The notes below the pieces were generated by a model. It was not told where the DNA came from. It searched no databases and saw only the letters and a list, made by a program, of their open reading frames with translations. A stretch of DNA of 64,000 bases from Phoma sp. XZ068 (Eukaryota; Ascomycota; Dothideomycetes; Pleosporales; Didymellaceae): positions 682,001-746,000 of the forward strand of contig RBKR01000016.1 of assembly GCA_004835665.1 (NCBI GenBank), read 5' to 3'. Shown here piece by piece: positions 21,180 through 31,815 of the stretch. Position numbers and translations under genes: made by a program. Each line of letters starts with the position of its first letter. Within the stretch, counting starts at the first letter, position 1.

Positions 21180-23540
21180 ATGGCACCCATAGCGACCGAA
21201 TTGGCGACTCTCCGAGCGCTCAGCTTTCGCATCTCCTCTACCGCGACCGCGCAGTTGCCCCAACACGTGCCTGCCATTGCAGCATCCTTGTCAAGCTGCA
21301 GGACTCTTCTGTCGTCGACCCAGACATCGAATGCTAAATCCTCCTCCGAGGCCTCGGTTGCAGTACACAAGTACCGGACAATACTTTCAACTCTGCTCCA
21401 AGACCGGACTGTTCAAGGAAGGTGGTCGGCTATTGTTCTGATCAAGGCTACGATCGAAGTTGGTGGTTGGGAGACTATACAGAAGAGTCTTCCTTGGGTG
21501 CGCGGGTTGTTGGGTATATTGGCGAAACCCGATCCACCAACCTCGAAGAAGCTGTGCATCATCACATTGACGCGCATCTTCATGCTCACGCGAGAGTACC
21601 CAACCTTGATCCGCGAAATCACCACTCCTTCATTACCAGCTTTTGTACAGTCTAGCCTGCAGCTTGCTACCTCGAAAGCGTCGGCTAGCCTTCTGCTCAC
21701 CGTGCTGGAGTGCTTCTCTGAGTTGCTACCGCGACATCCTACAATCTTCCGCTCATATCTCAAGACGATTCGACCACTCCTATGCCGCTTGGTTGCGCCA
21801 ACTCCATCTACGGGACTTTCAAACGACCAATCTCACGATGTGCCGGCTGCTGTCACGGCTGATGTATCGAATGCTGCACGTAGACTGCTCATTCAGCTAC
21901 CATGCTGCGCGCCTAAAGGTGCTTCCAGTGAAGAATGGGAGAACGCACTGCGGACTACGATTGGTGGCGTGCATCGTGTTGCTGATAGAGTCTTCCGCGC
22001 GGTTCTTGAGGATTGGCAATCCACTGTACGAGAGGCACCCGCCAATGGGCACATTTTGGATGGCGAAGTTCAGGACCTTGAGGATGATTATTTATCTCTG
22101 CCACCATGGTCCGGGATTTTTGCAGGCAGCGAAAGACTTACCGGCTTACTTCAGCTTGTTAAGGAGTACCTGGAGAGCCCAACCACCAATGCAATAACTT
22201 TCAAAGTTGGAGTCATCATGGACTTGATCACCAGGATGCTGTCTCTCACGATACCCGCGTCTGGATCAAAATCTTTCCAGAATACTGTCAGGATTAACAA
22301 CCAGGTCAGCAAAGAAGAGCGGGAGAACCTTTGGCTGGTACTACCTGCCATCCACGTCGCTGCTATTGAGCTGTTGCTTGCAATGGCACAACGACTGCAG
22401 GCAAGCACCCTAGCTATCGATACTCTGGTCCTTGATCAGCTAGTCTGGGTCTTTGGTTCGGAGAAAGACAATGCGCATATTCGTACAGCTTGCTACCTGG
22501 CTATTTCGGATCTACTGGCACGATCGGGCGTGACGCTGCCCAAATCATCTATTGACTCGCTCATTCCACTCATCCGCGCCTCGTGTGACGATTTGCTGCC
22601 TTCGGATGTAAGCTCCAGCATAGTCAAGGATACGCCAGGACAGGCCAAGTCCAAAGGAAACAGCCAGCCTCAAGGCACTGCAAACGCAGACTCCTTCTTG
22701 AGCTCGAAGACTGTCAGCGACCCCACTGCAAGCTTTGCAGGCTTGAAAGACGCGGCGTACGAATTGCTACCAGTACTCCTATCAGATATACGCGCGCAAT
22801 ACTTCTCAGACTCTTTGAGGGCACGTCTAGACCGTACCGCAGTACTCATTCAACACAAGGATGCTATGTTAGCAAGTGTACTGAACCCACCGCCCAGCAA
22901 GAGATTTGGTAAGCCGGCTGCCAGCATCTTGCCGCTCATGGCTCGGTCGTTCCAAGGACATAAAGACATTGAAGGGATGTTGCGCCCCCGGATGCCCGTC
23001 ATTCGCCTTGGAGGTCAAGATACTGAGCTGGAAGAAGAGCTCGAGGAAGAGGAAGAAGCAGGGGCTGAGGAGGAAGAGGAAGAGGAGGCCATGGAAGATG
23101 CTGAACAAGCAAGCGAACCCTTTGTGGGCCAAGAATTGGACGCTATGCTGAAGACCGCGGGACAAACTGATGCCGTGGTGCAAGATTTTGATATGAAAGA
23201 TGCGCCTCTAGCCGGTGAGGCTTCCGCAGCGGAGGAGAGTGAGACGACCGGCAAGCGACCACACGCTGGCGAGACCCCACTCTCGCCTGCTAAAAGAGTA
23301 AGGTTCGGCGAGGCAGAATATTCCGCTGCGACAGGTATGCCACCAGCTGCCAATGTAGCTGTTCCACGCGTTGAAAACTCGAAGATTGTGGACGTACCTG
23401 CGACATCGGACTTCACCGTCACCTCCACTGCCTCTGCGATACCAGACCTGCCAGAGCCAGGTGAAGGTGACGACAGTGACGACGACGATGACGTTGTACC
23501 CCTGGTCTTTGGACAAGACTCTGATGACGAGTCGGATTAA
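21180..23540 (+). CDS. RIX1: Pre-rRNA-processing protein RIX1 (PELP1 family)
   Basis: Subunit of the Rix1-Ipi complex, which removes ITS2 and matures pre-60S ribosomes in the nucleus. Intronless, 786 aa. The N-terminal half is an alpha-solenoid with the diagnostic segment LQDRTVQGRWSAIVLIKA, then EVGGWETIQKSLPWVRGLL, KPDPPTSKKLCIITLTRIF and EYPTLIREITTPSLPAF. The C-terminal third is disordered and acidic: a long Glu tract (about residues 616-640, encoded by GAG/GAA runs at 23030-23095) and a final Asp/Glu run ending DSDDESD. A basic KRVRF-like patch may be a nuclear signal. Acidic C-termini are usual in PELP1/RIX1 proteins. Confidence 0.92.
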   Translation: MAPIATELATLRALSFRISSTATAQLPQHVPAIAASLSSCRTLLSSTQTSNAKSSSEASVAVHKYRTILSTLLQDRTVQGRWSAIVLIKATIEVGGWETIQKSLPWVRGLLGILAKPDPPTSKKLCIITLTRIFMLTREYPTLIREITTPSLPAFVQSSLQLATSKASASLLLTVLECFSELLPRHPTIFRSYLKTIRPLLCRLVAPTPSTGLSNDQSHDVPAAVTADVSNAARRLLIQLPCCAPKGASSEEWENALRTTIGGVHRVADRVFRAVLEDWQSTVREAPANGHILDGEVQDLEDDYLSLPPWSGIFAGSERLTGLLQLVKEYLESPTTNAITFKVGVIMDLITRMLSLTIPASGSKSFQNTVRINNQVSKEERENLWLVLPAIHVAAIELLLAMAQRLQASTLAIDTLVLDQLVWVFGSEKDNAHIRTACYLAISDLLARSGVTLPKSSIDSLIPLIRASCDDLLPSDVSSSIVKDTPGQAKSKGNSQPQGTANADSFLSSKTVSDPTASFAGLKDAAYELLPVLLSDIRAQYFSDSLRARLDRTAVLIQHKDAMLASVLNPPPSKRFGKPAASILPLMARSFQGHKDIEGMLRPRMPVIRLGGQDTELEEELEEEEEAGAEEEEEEEAMEDAEQASEPFVGQELDAMLKTAGQTDAVVQDFDMKDAPLAGEASAAEESETTGKRPHAGETPLSPAKRVRFGEAEYSAATGMPPAANVAVPRVENSKIVDVPATSDFTVTSTASAIPDLPEPGEGDDSDDDDDVVPLVFGQDSDDESD

Positions 23541-23799
23541 TTCATCAGAATATTCAGTCGCTTCCGTAGATTATTGTATTGTCCTGGTGGTCAACCAAGG
23601 TTGAGGTGAATGCACGGACCCTTGTCTCAATATAATTGCAATCGCCCTCTTTCTTACTTTCACGTAACACACTACATTCAAACACACTGACTCTCAGATT
23701 TATTGTTGATTAAATTTGCAAGGGCCACTAAGTTGACTACGGCACCAGCAACGATCAACACAAACTTGATTGCGCGCCTATTCACACCAAACTTACAAC

Positions 23800-24684
23800 A
23801 TGCCTGTTGCGCGGAGGATAGCGCCTGTGGAAGTCTATGAACCCGTCGTCTTGCGATATGAGAAGCATCAAGACACCATCTCGGTGAACTCGGTAGAAGA
23901 CGAGGACTACGGGCTCCATCTCACCGGAGTGGATCACTACATACACATGCTTCACCGAGGCGGTCTAGATACCAAACCTTCACTCGACCACATCGACTAC
24001 CACAACATGGAGGACGTCCAGGATGACGCAACAACACTCTACATCTTCGAAGACGACCTTCCACCGCTCACTGCACTTGGTCTCCCCGAGCCACCGCCTT
24101 CACCCGCATCCTACAACCAGCCCATTTACACAGGCACAACGCACAATACTTCCGTCTTCCTGGCCATCCTCCGCATAGCGCAACGCAACCTCCCGCATCT
24201 CAACCTCGTCTCAGCACTAAACCACATCCCGAACATCCGCCCCACGGACGCACTCCCACAGCTATACCCGTCTGCGCCAGGGAACCTAGCGCCCAGCCCG
24301 TTCATGGACAAATCCGCGTTGCCGAAGAGATTCGGTGATGTAGGAATGAGCATCGCATTCCTACCGAACTTCTACAACAATGGTGAAAGGCACGCGATCG
24401 GATACTTCAACGTCCTGACGTGTCCGCGCAGAGGCAGGGTGTTGGGGACATGTTTCTTCACGCCTTGTACGGAGCACGACCTACGGCGGTGGGGATTGGT
24501 ATATTATCTGCAGGACTGTGAGGGCGAAGGGGTGACGGCGATGAGGAGTGTGGGGTGTTGGAAGGGCGCGTGGTTGGACAAGGATACGGTGGAGGAGTAT
24601 GAAGATTGGAAGTTGGTTTGGAGGGTTGCGAGTGTGATTTGGGAGGGTAGGATGGGGCTTGCTCGGGGGGCGAAGGAGGGGTGA
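23800..24684 (+). CDS. Hypothetical protein, 294 aa
   Basis: Not recognised. A single exon with the ATG at 23800 in a CAACATGCC context. No signal peptide or membrane segment is visible. The first ~115 residues are acidic with a Pro-rich patch (PEPPPSPASY). The C-terminal part looks folded, with GMSIAFLPNFYNNGERHAIG, CPRRGRVLGTCFFTPCTEHD and several Trp residues near the end. Codon use turns G-rich in the last 150 bases. It lies 259 bp downstream of the RIX1 gene on the same strand. The long clean frame and protein-like composition support a real gene; no function is suggested. Confidence 0.6.
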   Translation: MPVARRIAPVEVYEPVVLRYEKHQDTISVNSVEDEDYGLHLTGVDHYIHMLHRGGLDTKPSLDHIDYHNMEDVQDDATTLYIFEDDLPPLTALGLPEPPPSPASYNQPIYTGTTHNTSVFLAILRIAQRNLPHLNLVSALNHIPNIRPTDALPQLYPSAPGNLAPSPFMDKSALPKRFGDVGMSIAFLPNFYNNGERHAIGYFNVLTCPRRGRVLGTCFFTPCTEHDLRRWGLVYYLQDCEGEGVTAMRSVGCWKGAWLDKDTVEEYEDWKLVWRVASVIWEGRMGLARGAKEG

Positions 24685-25154
24685 AGGGCAGGTGTGTGGT
24701 AGAGCTTGTTTGGGAAGGCAGTGTAGATCCTTGGAGATAGATGGGCACTGGTAGAAATGATGCTTCCGTACTACGGTTACCGCTTCTGTACCCGTTAGCT
24801 TATTAAGGAACGCCAGTCTTCGTTGACGTTTCTTTGCCTGAGAAAAATTCCGCTCTTGCGATAGTTCCATGTTTATCTTTTCTGCCCAACACCTTGCGAA
24901 AAACGGGCTCATTCAGATCGGCGATGCGATACTACTTCCAGCAAAACAAAGAAATTATATAGATTTCTTTCACCATATCATAGCAGCGACAATGCAGAAA
25001 TGCCATAAAAAGATTTGATTTTGGAGTAAACGATCTGTGTGTGACTTGACACAAAGTAGTAATCTGACTTGCTGTATGTAAAACATGCACAACTGCTGAG
25101 GCCGTTGTAAGACCAAGACTTGAAGGTCCAACACTTTAGTGTTGAGATCGCCAT
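24685..25154. other. Convergent 3' flanks
   Basis: 470 bp between the stop of the 294-aa gene and the glucoamylase stop. It is AT-rich after about 24900, as expected for 3' UTRs. No gene was seen. Confidence 0.4.
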
Positions 25155-26973
25155 CTACCTCCAGGTATCATTTACTGTAGCGGAGCTACCGCATCCAGCC
25201 GAGGTAGTGTACCTCCTGTTGGGATCACTCTCCCAGACCACCGCACCAGCGGACGTCTTGCGGATGTACTTGTACTCGAAGGTAGTCGAGGCAGGCAGAT
25301 CGATATCAGCAGTCCAAAGCGGGTCAGTGCTCGTGTACCTGGAAGCACTGAGAGCCTTCGCACTGTCAGGACTCCAGTTGCCAAGCTGAGTGAGCTGGCC
25401 AGTAACGAAGATGTTGTCGCCAAAGGTGGTTGTTGCGCGAACATTGAAGGTGATCCTCGAATTGCAAGCTGGAGTGCCGCTGCAGGTTGTGGGAGGCGAG
25501 TTGTTGGATGGCTCATTCCAAGTCGGGCTAACAATACCTTCCCGACGCTCCGCGGCTGTGAGGAAGGCGGCGTAAGACCATGTCAGGTCGACGGCGGACA
25601 GTGGCGCACCAGTACCCCTGTTGAATTGCTCAGCAAGACCACCGTTAGATGGGGTGTACTTCTGAACAACGGCGACATAGCCATCAGCATAGGTCTTGAC
25701 GGCGGAAGTGATCGTGGTGTAGGTTGCAGAGCCCTTGGCATATGTTCCTGTAGCAATGGATGGCACGAGATCCCGGAAGAAAGCCAAAGAGACTGAGTTA
25801 ACAGTGACGGAAGCCTGCTTGTCCCACTGGTAAAGAGCGGAGTACAACTGCTCTGCTGCTGCCAAGGTCGTGAGGTACCATGGGTTGCCGTCATAATAGA
25901 CATCCTCAGAGTACCTTCCGACAGCAACAGCCCGGCCTTGAGCAATGCCATTGTTGACGCCGTATATGGAGCGGAAGGAGTCAGTCACAGACTTGTGGTT
26001 GGCGAGTGCTCGAGCAGAGCAGGGCTGGAAGGTAGCATCAGTGCACCCAGCGGCAGGATCGAACGTGTGGATGGAGGAGAGCAGAGAGTTAGCATCCTTT
26101 CCTGTGCGACCGTCGTTCACGTTTATGTTGGAGTCAATATAGCTGCCAGTCCAGAAGCTTTGTGCGAAACAGAGAACTTGTGGTGCTGCGTCCGCACAGC
26201 CGCTGCAGGTCTGTCCGAGCTTGGTAGCAAGGGCTGCACCTTCAACCAGAGCACGGTGAGTTGCTGCAATTGTAAAGAATGACGAACCATTGACCTCCTC
26301 CCAGAGATCGAAGCCTGTCTGATTCCAGTAGCGGACAGTGTACGCAAGGTCCTTTGCAATGACTGGCCAAACTGTGTTGAGAGCTTGGGTAGTTCCGCCA
26401 TTATTGATCAGCCAGTTGGCGTAGATGGTGAGAGCTGTCGCACGGAGTGGTGGTCCATCACGCTGGGGACGACCCCACGCACCAGTGAATGCGGTGCGGT
26501 CTACATTGAATTTTGGTTCACCGAGTCCACCCGAGTCGGGGCTTCCGGATGGATTAGAAACACCTTGAAGGTACGCCTGGGCCGAAACGTAATCATCAAT
26601 CTTCTGGCGAAGAGACGTGTCGCCAGCTACGAAACGCTCTACGAGCATCTTGTACACAAGAGCAGCATCACGTGTCCAGGTGTACCAGTCTGTAAACTGT
26701 CAGCTCGTATGAAGCAGATACTGTGTAGATGAACTTCTTACAGTCAGGGTTCGAGCGCGAAGGGCTTGCTACAAGAATACCTGCTGCGACACCCTGGGCT
26801 TTGCTACCACCTCCAATATTGGCGAGTACACCGTTGATCGAAACTGTTTTCTGTGTCGAAATGAAGGAATCGATGGTCGTTTGACGGCTCTCAAGATCAC
26901 CCAGAGGTGTACCCCGGGCGCTGGAGAACAGAAGGGCCGCGGGCAAAGCTCGTACGAGCGAAGTGAACAACAT
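25155..26973 (-). CDS. Secreted glucoamylase, GH15 with C-terminal CBM20
   Basis: Exo-acting glucan 1,4-alpha-glucosidase that releases glucose from starch. Exons 26973-26742 and 26689-25155 give 588 aa. A signal peptide is clear (MLFTSLVRALPAALLFSSARG). The catalytic domain begins near residue 32 with IDSFISTQ; SNPDYWYTWTRDAALVYK spans the intron. It contains GLGEPKFNVDRTAFTGAWGR, DLWEEVNGSSFFT with the general acid Glu, and GGLAEQFNRGTG with the general base Glu before DLTWSYAAFLTA. A very short linker (about 15 residues, NNSPPTTCSGT) leads to a starch-binding CBM20 (ITFNVRATTTFGDNIFVTG, LGNWSP, and the ending NDTWR). The long Ser/Thr-rich linker of Aspergillus GlaA is missing. A TATA-like box lies about 70 bp upstream. 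Confidence 0.96.
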
Positions 26974-27961
26974 GGTGCTGGCTGTGATTACAAACAGAAC
27001 TGAGGAGCTTGATGTTTGTTCCCTCGAGGATCAATGGCCATTTTATATCTGAACTTGTGAGGTTGATGTCCTAGACCATAGGTATGACCTCGTGAGTCGC
27101 TTCTCCGGATTTGGTAACCAACGGTAGACATCGACAGGCATGAACCTGCGGGCGCTAGTATAGTTGCAGGGTACTACGGAGGTGAGAGGGTTATGATGAG
27201 TATGATTGAACCAGAGCGGCCCGACGGTGGGCAAATGGGAGGCCTGCGCAGCTGAGGCTCATTTAAAGCTGCGGTAGTGTCCGGCCAAACCCACCAATCA
27301 GGGCAAGGAAATGCGATCTACAGCAAACGCATGTGAAGGGAGAGAACAGCAGGGAAAGCCAAACCAAACGTCGTTCCTGCTGCCCCAGATCCATCCCTGA
27401 CGAATGACTGCACGTGGTGTGTGGGGAAGAGTGATGCCTTCCTAACTTGGCATTAGCTTGTGCGCTTACAGAATTCACGCGTTTGGCGGACCGACATCGT
27501 CACTCGACCATGCCGTTACACCACACCGCAAGCAGGTACAGGTCCAATACATGTTAAATTCAGGTTTCGATTCGATCTCCAGGTCACTCCGCAGCCCCGC
27601 TTTCCGGGAATCTGGCAGCTACCGGTGCACCCCACACCTCGTGCAATATATCAAGGGCCGACACTGCACCAGCAAGGTCCATGGAGACATCGGAGCATGT
27701 GCAGGAACAGGAACACCAGCGAGCCGGGCAAACTTTGCACATATGCCGCATGGGCGGCAATCCTGAATCTGGCCTGAGTTTTGTGGTCGATCAATTCTCC
27801 ACAATCAAGGTATCATATCATGTACATTACCGAATTGGTAGCCGAAAATACATGATCTATAGGTTACTGAGATCGAAAGCCGTACAGTCATGACATCGTT
27901 ATTGAAAGCGCCACCTCCTGGAAGTGTGTGAGAAACCGACTTTTGCCGGCGGAACGAACAT
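26974..27961. promoter_or_regulatory. Glucoamylase promoter region
   Basis: 988 bp, with the glucoamylase promoter at the left and the 3' flank of the split-domain gene at the right. GTGGGG-type sequences, which fit the CreA core SYGGRG, occur near 27419 (plus) and about 27629 (minus), but such short motifs are common. No other gene was seen. Confidence 0.4.
27041..27047 (-). promoter_or_regulatory. TATA box of glucoamylase gene
   Basis: TATAAAA on the minus strand, 68-74 bp upstream of the start codon at 26973. The sequence and spacing suit a strongly induced secreted-enzyme promoter. Confidence 0.5.
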
Positions 27962-29812
27962 TCAACACGCCTGCGTAGCCTGGAAAAAGCGAGGACCTGA
28001 GTACCCATAGAACTGCACGCTCTCGATATCAATATTGCCGTCTTCGGACTCTTTTGGACTCCAGAGTTTGAGCAGAACGTTTCTGCCAGAACTGCAGCGC
28101 ATGTTAGCACAGGGCGCCAGTCTTAGAACAACCAAACTCACATTGCAGGTTCGAATTTGATCGTAATTTTATTTCTGTTCTTCTTGATGAAGAACCTCGC
28201 ATGTGGCGCCAGCACGTTGCCTCTCTCCACATCCTCCGCACCTGCATCGATATGACTCGGTCTCGTAAGTCGACTGGCTCGGATTGGTTCAGGATTATCT
28301 AGAAGGTTGCGATATCGGGGACCGAGTGATATCCGGCGTGATCGTAGCTCATAGTCATCCGCAAATTGTGCAGTTTCTAGCAGTTGACGAAAGCGTGCAC
28401 CCGTACCTCGGCGGGGAGCCACATCTTCCTCGTCATCACTGCTGGGCCGCCAGCGGCCCTCACGCTGAATACGGTCGGCCATTGTTTCGACATTAGGGTA
28501 GTCATCGTTTGACGACTCTTCTTCTTCGCTCGTAGTTGTGACGTTGAAGGGAGGAGGGGTGGGGGCCGACACACCGGCTGAGGCGGTGTAATCGCAATCA
28601 AAGTCTATCTCATCATCGACCTCTATCGGGTCTTCTGAGCTTCTCTGATGGTCTAGATGAGCACGTGCATGCGATTCCTGATTCAGCCGCCGTGTACGCA
28701 ACCGGAGGCGTTCTATGCGTGCTTCGACATCATCTGGCAGACGCCGCCGAGAATGCTGCCAGACATCTGGGTCGTCGATTGCTTCTCGCAACGAAATCTG
28801 CTCGGCGTTTTGAATGTACCTACGACGCTCAGGAGACGGTGAAGCTGAAGGTGAATGAGAACGGTGCTGCAGTCGATAAGTGGACGTGCCAGAGAGAAGT
28901 TCTCTTGCCGACATGGCCACAAATATCAGGCCTTCTTGGACGCTAAATGATGTAAGTATACGATCAAGCCATAAGTAGGCACACATACGGAGACGTGAAT
29001 CCACGGTCCGGGGCTCGAATGACAACCTTCTCCAAAGCAAATGGAGCGTCTCCAATATGCTTAAGCAAAAGATTACATTTCGAGCTCTCGCTGCAGTACA
29101 CGCTCTTGTCATTTTTCAATACGTTCTCCACGTCGTAGATTTTCATGGGGTTGTCTCGTTTGATCTGACCGCCATCGCAGCTGACAACCTCCATGCGCAG
29201 GCGCCCTGGAACCATCTGGCCCTTGTAGCCGTACTTGTAACTCTGGTACTCGTTGCCTCTACCAGACTCGTGATCTAGTTTTCTCCGCTTTGTCCGTCTT
29301 TGTGCCGTGTCCAAGGCGCTTGGGCTCGGCTGGCGATTGGCCATGTTGATCCACTCCTCAAAAGTTGGTATGGTTGGGGGATGTTCGCTGAGAGAATCGA
29401 ACGGCTCGGTGGCAGAGTTCATAATGGCATCGCGCTCTTGATCAATTCGTGCTTGCGAGCGTTGGAGATAGCGTTCGCTGGGCGTGGCTCGTGGACGGTT
29501 GGGATTTGCGGTTGGTGGCCGTCTGAGTAGGCTGTACACGGTGTCTTCACTGTCTCGTGGTGGGCCCAACAATCGGTGCAACCGGCGTCTTTGGTTGACA
29601 CGGCGTCTGGCCTCCGGGGACGTGGACCTCAGGCGTTGCAACTGGGCTTCCGAGCGCTCTGGAGGTTCGTCTGCTAAGCGCAGGACATTTCTTGTGCTAG
29701 ACCGTGCGGCATTTGGAGGGCCAGGTGATGTCGAGGCGTGCGGGTAGTCGAAACTGCCGGCCGCGAAAGTGAAGCCGGCCGGTGGAGGTGAAGACGTCGG
29801 CGGTCGTGGCAT
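27962..29812 (-). CDS. Conserved-looking fungal protein with a split beta-sandwich-like domain
   Basis: Exons 29812-28989, 28942-28142 and 28091-27962 give 584 aa. I do not know a named family. The N-terminus is disordered and Pro/Arg-rich. Residues about 205-285 form a first folded part (GQMVPGRLRMEVVSCDGG, VYCSESSKCNLLLKHIG, LEKVVIRAPDRGFTSP, GLIFVAMS). About 215 disordered, charged residues then intervene, including an Asp/Glu-rich stretch and SSDDEEDVAPRR. The fold appears to resume at the C-terminus (HARFFIKKNRNKITIKFEPA, then NVLLKLWSP and DIESVQFYGYSGPRFF). The pattern recalls galactose-binding or DOC1-like jelly-rolls, where the last strands complete the sandwich; this is inference. 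The last exon is supported by GTGAGT and CTGCAG borders in phase. Confidence 0.72.
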
Positions 29813-30261
29813 GGATGACGTGTGGCTTGTGTGGCGTAGAGCCCATGAGGTGTGTGAGAGCAGCTGGGGAGTGTGCAGAAGATGTGCGAGTACGGTTGGC
29901 AGCGGGCGGCGGTAGAGCGACTGTCAAAACTGTCGCAGGGTGCACCGTGTCTGACTACAGGCGTCAAGGCTGGGGGTGATGTCCAGCGAGCACCGAACCG
30001 TCAGGGTGCCCCACAGTCTCCACGTGCGGGGACGCTAGGGGAACGCTAGCTGCAGAAAGGCAGAGCCGCAAAGGTGCCTGAGCTTAATTTCGTCACTGTC
30101 CGATCTTCGCGTTCACCTCGGGTCGCGTATGGCAGATCGAACTTGTCTCTTACTCTCACCTTGACCTGGCCTCGTCGCTGCGTTACCCCGCACCTTGTTC
30201 ATCCCAGTCGCACTCGCCTATTCATTTCCTGAACCAATACCTATCGTGCCTGCACTACAGG
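29813..30261. promoter_or_regulatory. Divergent promoter, split-domain gene / AOS1
   Basis: 449 bp between two divergent start codons. The AOS1 side has a CT-rich leader just before the ATG at 30262. No specific motif was identified. Confidence 0.45.
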
Positions 30262-31580
30262 ATGACAGACCTCACGGCGCCCGCTGACCCATCAGCTGCC
30301 AATGGCACCTTTCCGGCGGACGATGCAGCTGGCCAAACTGTCGCTGCGATTGCCGAGTCTGAGAAGATATCTGCAGGTAATGCTCTTACAAAGGCCATTT
30401 GCCATCTAATCTAATCCCAACGGCAGATGAGATTGCACTTTACGACCGTCAAATTCGGCTCTGGGGCGTCAAGGCGCAAGAGAAGATCCGCAACGCCAAC
30501 ATCCTCCTCGTCTCCATCAAAGCATTAGCAAATGAGATTGCAAAGAACCTTGTACTGGCAGGCATTGGCTCGATTACGCTCGCCGACCACGAGAACGTGA
30601 CTGAAGACGACCTGGGAGCGCAGTTCTTCATCAGCGACGTTGACGTGGGCAAGAACGTATGCCGTCTCCTACCTGACGCTGCAGTGTATTCGCTAATGAC
30701 CATATAGCGCGCCGAAGCAGCGGCTCCACAAGTCCAGAAACTGAATCCTCGTGTCAAAGTCAACGTACACACAAATCCAATCCAGGCAGAAACCGATGCC
30801 AGCTTTTACTCCCAGTTCGACGTCATCATTGCTACGGACCTCGATTTTACTTCGACCAACACCCTCAACCTCTGCGCGCGCCTTGCGAATCGACCATTCT
30901 ACGCCGGTGCCTCCCATGGCCTCTACGGCTACATTTTCGCCGACCTGATCAAACACAAGTACGTTGTCGAGCGGGACCTTGGCAACAAGACAACACACGT
31001 GGGCCCGGAAAGCTCGACACGCAGCGTCCTCGAATTTTCATCGAAAAAGGAGAACGGAAAGTCGGTGGAGACAGTCACAAAGCAGGAGATATACTCACCC
31101 ATCATGGCTATTAAGGACTCGCCTTTGCCGCCTGAGGTCGCAAGCAACCACCGCAAGTTGAAGAAGGTACACCCACTTCTGACCTGCGTGCGCGCGCTGT
31201 GGGAGTACCAGTTTCAAGCACACGGCATCTTCCCATCACACGACCCAAAGCAGCTGCAGCTGTTCACCATGATGGCCACCGAGAAGCACAAGCTGCACCT
31301 GCTCCCCTCAAACACCCTTACTGCAGAATTTCTGCGCAGCTTCTTGCAAAACTTGGGTAGCGAGATTGCACCTGTCACTGCCTTCTTGGGCGGCCAACTT
31401 GCCCAGGATGTCATCAATGTACTTGGGCAGAGAGAGCAGCCGATTCAGAATCTGATGCTGTTTGATGGCGAGGAGAGTGCTGCGCCGGTTTACGCGCTGC
31501 ATCCTATCTTCGCGGACAACCCCATCACGGCTCTTCCGTCGATCCCTATGCCTGTCGAGGCTATTTCAATCGATGACTAG
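30262..31580 (+). CDS. AOS1: SUMO-activating enzyme E1 subunit AOS1 (SAE1)
   Basis: Forms the heterodimeric SUMO E1 with UBA2 in the nucleus. Exons 30262-30376, 30427-30656 and 30708-31580 give 405 aa. About 38 residues precede the ThiF/Uba fold, which starts IALYDRQIRLWGVKAQEKI. Then come KNLVLAGIGSITLADHENV, EDDLGAQFF, a Gly-Lys-Asn-Arg-Ala-Glu junction across intron 2, and LNPRVKVNVHTNPI. The nucleotide loop reads SIKALANEI, with Ala where many E1s have Gly; AOS1 is the non-thioester partner, so this need not be inactivating. The C-terminal part (FLGGQLAQDVINVLGQREQPI) supports AOS1 over UBA2 or ULA1, and no catalytic Cys domain is present. Confidence 0.93.
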
Positions 31581-31815
31581 AGCGTGATATTTACCACGGC
31601 AGGTAGTAACACCAGGAGACTATGCGGTTCATAACGACGTAGGAGGCAGATTTGGCGCAAGAGAGGACCTACGATACCCAATAGCTATTTTGGCAACCAG
31701 CCTATAGCGGCGTTTTGCAATACACGAAGACGAATACACAACATAATCATGATCTTGATATATGCTTCGCAATGACAAACATGTGTAGGATGCGTATGAT
31801 CTGAACCCCGGCTTC

